A DNA stretch of 15,910 nucleotides from M55B175 sp964635265 (GTDB taxonomy: Bacteria; Desulfobacterota; Desulfobacteria; Desulfobacterales; Desulfosalsimonadaceae), in assembly GCA_964635265.1 (NCBI GenBank), contig CAZWNV010000057.1, forward strand, positions 1-15,910, written 5' to 3'. The notes under the pieces are model-generated. The model ran no database searches. It was given only the letters and a program-made list of their open reading frames with translations, and had not been told where the DNA came from. Below are positions 13,015 through 15,910 of the stretch, one piece after another. Every line of letters starts with the position of its first letter. The stretch's first letter is position 1. A program made the position numbers and the translations under genes.

Positions 13015-15692
13015 TGGGCCTCTGCCCAATCCCTGCCCACGGCTGTATTGACCTTGAGCGGCACCTGAAAGGACCAGATGGTCTCCATGATTTCCTTGAT
13101 CCCGGTCTGCACGGCGGCGATCTCGTCTTCGGGCACCTCGAACACCAGTTCGTCATGAACCGTGAGCAGCATGACGGACCGCAGACCGGCGTCCCGGAGA
13201 TAGCGGTCCGCGCGGATCATGGCCAGCTTGATCAGATCCGCCGCCGTTCCCTGTATGCGGGTATTGACCGCAGTTCTCTCGGCAAAGGCCCGCACATTGT
13301 TGTTCTGGCTCTCGATGTCGGGAAGGAGCCGAATCCGCCCCAGTTCCGTTTCCACCTGCCTGGTCCGCCGGGCCTGTTCGATGGTCTCGTCAATAAAGCG
13401 CCGGACGCCGCTATAGCGCGTAAAGTACTGGTCAATAACGGTTTTGGCCATTTTCGGGGTGATGCCGAGTTCCTTGGACAGGCTGTAGGCACCCATGCCG
13501 TAAATGATGCCGAAATTGATGGCCTTGGCCTGCCGCCTGAGCTCAGGGGTTACCGAAACCGGGTCCGCATGGAACACCTCCGCGGCGGTCCGGGTGTGCA
13601 CGTCCTCGTCAGCCTGAAAGGACGCGATCAGGATGCTGTCCCCGGAATAATGGGCCAGCAGCCGCAGCTCCACCTGGGAGTAATCCAGGGCGACGAAATA
13701 CCAGCCGTCCCGGGGAATAAAGGCGCGGCGCACATCCCTGCCCGTTTCCGTGCGAATGGGAATGTTCTGCAGGTTGGGATTCGAGCTCGAGAGCCGGCCG
13801 GTCGCGGTGACGGTCTGGTTGTATGAGGTGTGCACCCGGCCGGTCTCCGGATGGATCAGATCGAACAGGGCATCCACGTAGGTGGATTTGATCTTTGCCA
13901 GGGAGCGATAGTGCAGGATCAAGCCGGGCAGTTCATGGCGCTCGGATAGAGCGGTCAGCACATCCACATCTGTTGAATACCCCGTTTTTTTCTTCGTCTT
14001 CTTCTGCACCGGCAGCTTGAGCTTGTCAAACAGGATCCGGCCGAGCTGCTGGGAGGAGTTGATGTTGAAGCTCTCGCCCGCCTCGGCGTATATCTTCTCC
14101 TCGGTCTGCTCCAGCTGCACGGCGAGATCCCGGGAAAACTCGCGCAGCCGCTCCTTGTCCACCCGGATGCCGGCCGCCTCCATCCTCAAAAGCACCGGAA
14201 TCAGGGGCATCTCCACGGTGTCAAAAAGCGGCAGAAGCCCCGCAGACGCGAGCAGAGGGGACAATTTCCCGTAGGCCTGCAGCGTGATATCGGCATCCTC
14301 ACAGGCATATTCCGTCGCCTTCTCCACATCCACCTGGTCAAAACAGTCCAGACTGTTCTCGCCCTCGCGGACCGCTTCCTTGTAGGAAATCATTTTATGG
14401 CCCAGATAATCCAGCGCAATCTGATCCAGGCCGTGGGCGCGTTTTTCCGGGCTGATCAGGTAGGAGGCCACCATGGTGTCGAAGACAACGCCGGAGAGCT
14501 CCACGCCATAGCGTTTCAACACCATCCCGTCGTACTTGATATTCTGCCCGATTTTCCGGACCTGCGGATCTTCCAGAACAGGGGCGAGCCGCTCCAGCAC
14601 TGTCCGGCGCTCCAATTGGCGCTCCGCACCAGGGCCCACATGGCCGCAGGGGATATAGAAGGCCTCGTTTTCCCGGACCGCCACCGAAATGCCCACGAGC
14701 TCGGCCCGAACTGGATCCAGGGAGGTGGTCTCGGTATCGACGGCAAATATGCCGGCCCGGCAAAGTTCGTCAACAACCCCGGAAAGCGTCTCCGCATCCA
14801 GGACCGCCTTGTAGCTGTGGGGCTTTTTCTCCGACTGCGCGGGATAGTCCTTCTGCAGCTGGCGAAATTCGAGCTCCTGGAAAAGCCTGCCCAGTTTCTG
14901 CGGATCTTCCGCCTGGCGCTTGAGGGCCTCCAGATCCCAGGGCACCGCAGCCCGGGTGTCAATGGCGGCCAGGTCCCGGCTCAAAAAGGCCTGGTCCCTG
15001 TAGGCGCGGAGCTTCTCCCGCTGCTTTGCGGATTTCAGGGTATCGAGCTGCTCATAGAGGGCTGCCATATCCGGGTATGTCCGAAGAAGGGAAACGGCGG
15101 TCTTCTGCCCGATGCCGGGGACTCCCGGTATGTTGTCGGCCGGATCGCCGGCAAGCCCCAGAACATCGATCATCTGCTGCGGCTCGATACCGTAGTCGTT
15201 TATCACGCTCTCCCGGTCGATATAGATATCCTTCATGGGATCCCAGATAACGGCGCTGTCTGTGACGAGCTGCACAAAATCCTTGTCCCCTGTCACCATG
15301 ATGACAAAAAAGCCCGCCTCCTGGCCGAGCCTGGCGTAGGTGCCGATCAGGTCATCGGCCTCATAGCCTTCCTGCTCGATAACCGGGATCCGGAAGCCTT
15401 CGGTGACAGCCTTGATATAAGGGATCTGGACCGCCATTTCCTCGGGCATCGGCGGCCGGTTGGCCTTGTAATCGGCATACATCTCGTGGCGGAAGGTGGG
15501 CCCCTTGGAATCAAAGAACATGGCTGCATAAACCGGCGCCCGCTCGCCGATCAGCTTTATCAGCATGCGGGCAAAACCATAGGTGGCATTGGTGGGAAGC
15601 CCGCTGGATGTGGAAAGCCCCCGGATTGCGTGAAAGGCCCGGTGGATGTATGCGGTGCCGTCGATCAGGTAGAGGGTTCGGGGGTTGGTCAT
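13011..15692 (-). CDS. polA: DNA polymerase I
   Basis: Repair and Okazaki-fragment-processing polymerase, 893 residues with all three activities apparently intact. The 5' nuclease (1-260) has YLIDGTAYIHRAF, GDKDFVQLV and the helix-hairpin-helix GDPADNIPGVPGIGQKT. The proofreading domain (about 300-480) keeps D319 and E321 (DTE), N384/D388 (NIKYD) and D466 (YACED), unlike the degenerate domain of Taq or Bacillus enzymes. The polymerase has motif A DYSQVELRLLAH (D670), the O helix RRQAKAINFGIIYGM (K723, F727, Y731) and motif C VHDELVFEV (D847). ATG at 15692 overlaps the preceding gene's stop as ATGA and lacks a clear ribosome binding site, so it is probably translated by coupling. Family length is normal. 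Confidence 0.98.
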   Translation of the reverse strand: MTNPRTLYLIDGTAYIHRAFHAIRGLSTSSGLPTNATYGFARMLIKLIGERAPVYAAMFFDSKGPTFRHEMYADYKANRPPMPEEMAVQIPYIKAVTEGFRIPVIEQEGYEADDLIGTYARLGQEAGFFVIMVTGDKDFVQLVTDSAVIWDPMKDIYIDRESVINDYGIEPQQMIDVLGLAGDPADNIPGVPGIGQKTAVSLLRTYPDMAALYEQLDTLKSAKQREKLRAYRDQAFLSRDLAAIDTRAAVPWDLEALKRQAEDPQKLGRLFQELEFRQLQKDYPAQSEKKPHSYKAVLDAETLSGVVDELCRAGIFAVDTETTSLDPVRAELVGISVAVRENEAFYIPCGHVGPGAERQLERRTVLERLAPVLEDPQVRKIGQNIKYDGMVLKRYGVELSGVVFDTMVASYLISPEKRAHGLDQIALDYLGHKMISYKEAVREGENSLDCFDQVDVEKATEYACEDADITLQAYGKLSPLLASAGLLPLFDTVEMPLIPVLLRMEAAGIRVDKERLREFSRDLAVQLEQTEEKIYAEAGESFNINSSQQLGRILFDKLKLPVQKKTKKKTGYSTDVDVLTALSERHELPGLILHYRSLAKIKSTYVDALFDLIHPETGRVHTSYNQTVTATGRLSSSNPNLQNIPIRTETGRDVRRAFIPRDGWYFVALDYSQVELRLLAHYSGDSILIASFQADEDVHTRTAAEVFHADPVSVTPELRRQAKAINFGIIYGMGAYSLSKELGITPKMAKTVIDQYFTRYSGVRRFIDETIEQARRTRQVETELGRIRLLPDIESQNNNVRAFAERTAVNTRIQGTAADLIKLAMIRADRYLRDAGLRSVMLLTVHDELVFEVPEDEIAAVQTGIKEIMETIWSFQVPLKVNTAVGRDWAEAH

Positions 15693-15910
15693 AAGGCAGA
15701 ACCGTCCGCAACTGCGGCAACAATGGGTACTAGTTCCGACAGGCGCTCAATATGGAAGTCCCCCGGGATTGCCGGATTTCTGCAGGCAGCAAACCATACG
15801 CCGGCAGCCTCTGCGGCCCGGGCATCCAGGGAGGAGTCGCCCACATACAGCATCTCCCCGGGCAGAACCCGGAAATGTTCGGACTGCACAACCCCGGGAT
15901 CATTGAACAG
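15689..15910 (-). CDS. HAD-superfamily hydrolase, C-terminal part (5' end outside window)
   Basis: The frame is open to the right edge; 73 codons are visible. LPGEMLYVGDSSLDARAAEAAGVWF contains HAD motif IV (GDSSLD, two metal-binding Asp) followed by the usual AAxxAG, as in phosphoglycolate phosphatase-like enzymes. It is likely a small-molecule phosphatase, but motifs I-III are outside, so the substrate cannot be suggested. The stop overlaps the polA start by four bases (ATGA), indicating one transcript with polA. Confidence 0.85.
   Translation of the reverse strand: MFNDPGVVQSEHFRVLPGEMLYVGDSSLDARAAEAAGVWFAACRNPAIPGDFHIERLSELVPIVAAVADGSAL

Overview
The window looks like a chromosome segment of an anaerobic Desulfobacterota (deltaproteobacterial) bacterium, probably in or near the Desulfobacterales. 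This is inferred from the moderately GC-rich DNA, the gene families (two-CW Cys motif sensor, YkgJ-type Cys cluster, SEC-C methionine aminopeptidase, PEP/pyruvate-binding domain protein with a deltaproteobacterial-type C-terminus) and dense packing. No marker gene fixes the genus. I see no rRNA, tRNA, CRISPR array, insertion sequence or prophage. No gene-free stretch exceeds about 185 bases.

Region 1 (2-2924, + strand): the C-terminal 434 residues of a biotin carboxylase subunit, entering from the left edge, then after 16 bases a 533-residue protein that I read as a pseudokinase-fold protein resembling the SidJ family. Region 2 (2888-4629, - strand): an AMP-forming acyl-CoA ligase with its own sigma70-like promoter, followed by a 63-residue coiled-coil microprotein whose 3' end overlaps the pseudokinase gene tail to tail.

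Region 3 (4762-11659, - strand) is the most interesting part: five genes in one direction, each overlapping or nearly touching the next. In order of transcription they are a PhnD-like periplasmic substrate-binding lipoprotein without a transporter, a membrane histidine kinase with a Cys-rich two-CW-like insertion inside its HAMP domain, a stand-alone receiver protein, an 836-residue protein with ATP-grasp and phosphohistidine domains of the PEP synthase type but no PEP-binding barrel, and a dual-specificity phosphatase fused to a Cys-cluster domain. I infer a signalling relay from extracytoplasmic ligand sensing to a cytoplasmic ATP-driven phosphotransferase with a phosphatase beside it. The output target is unknown.

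Region 4 (11758-15910) is housekeeping: methionine aminopeptidase with a SEC-C zinc motif (- strand, excellent promoter), a divergently transcribed 61-residue conserved-looking protein (+), then full-length DNA polymerase I (-) translationally coupled to a HAD-type hydrolase that runs off the right edge. The small gene and polA end on a shared palindromic CTAG stop.
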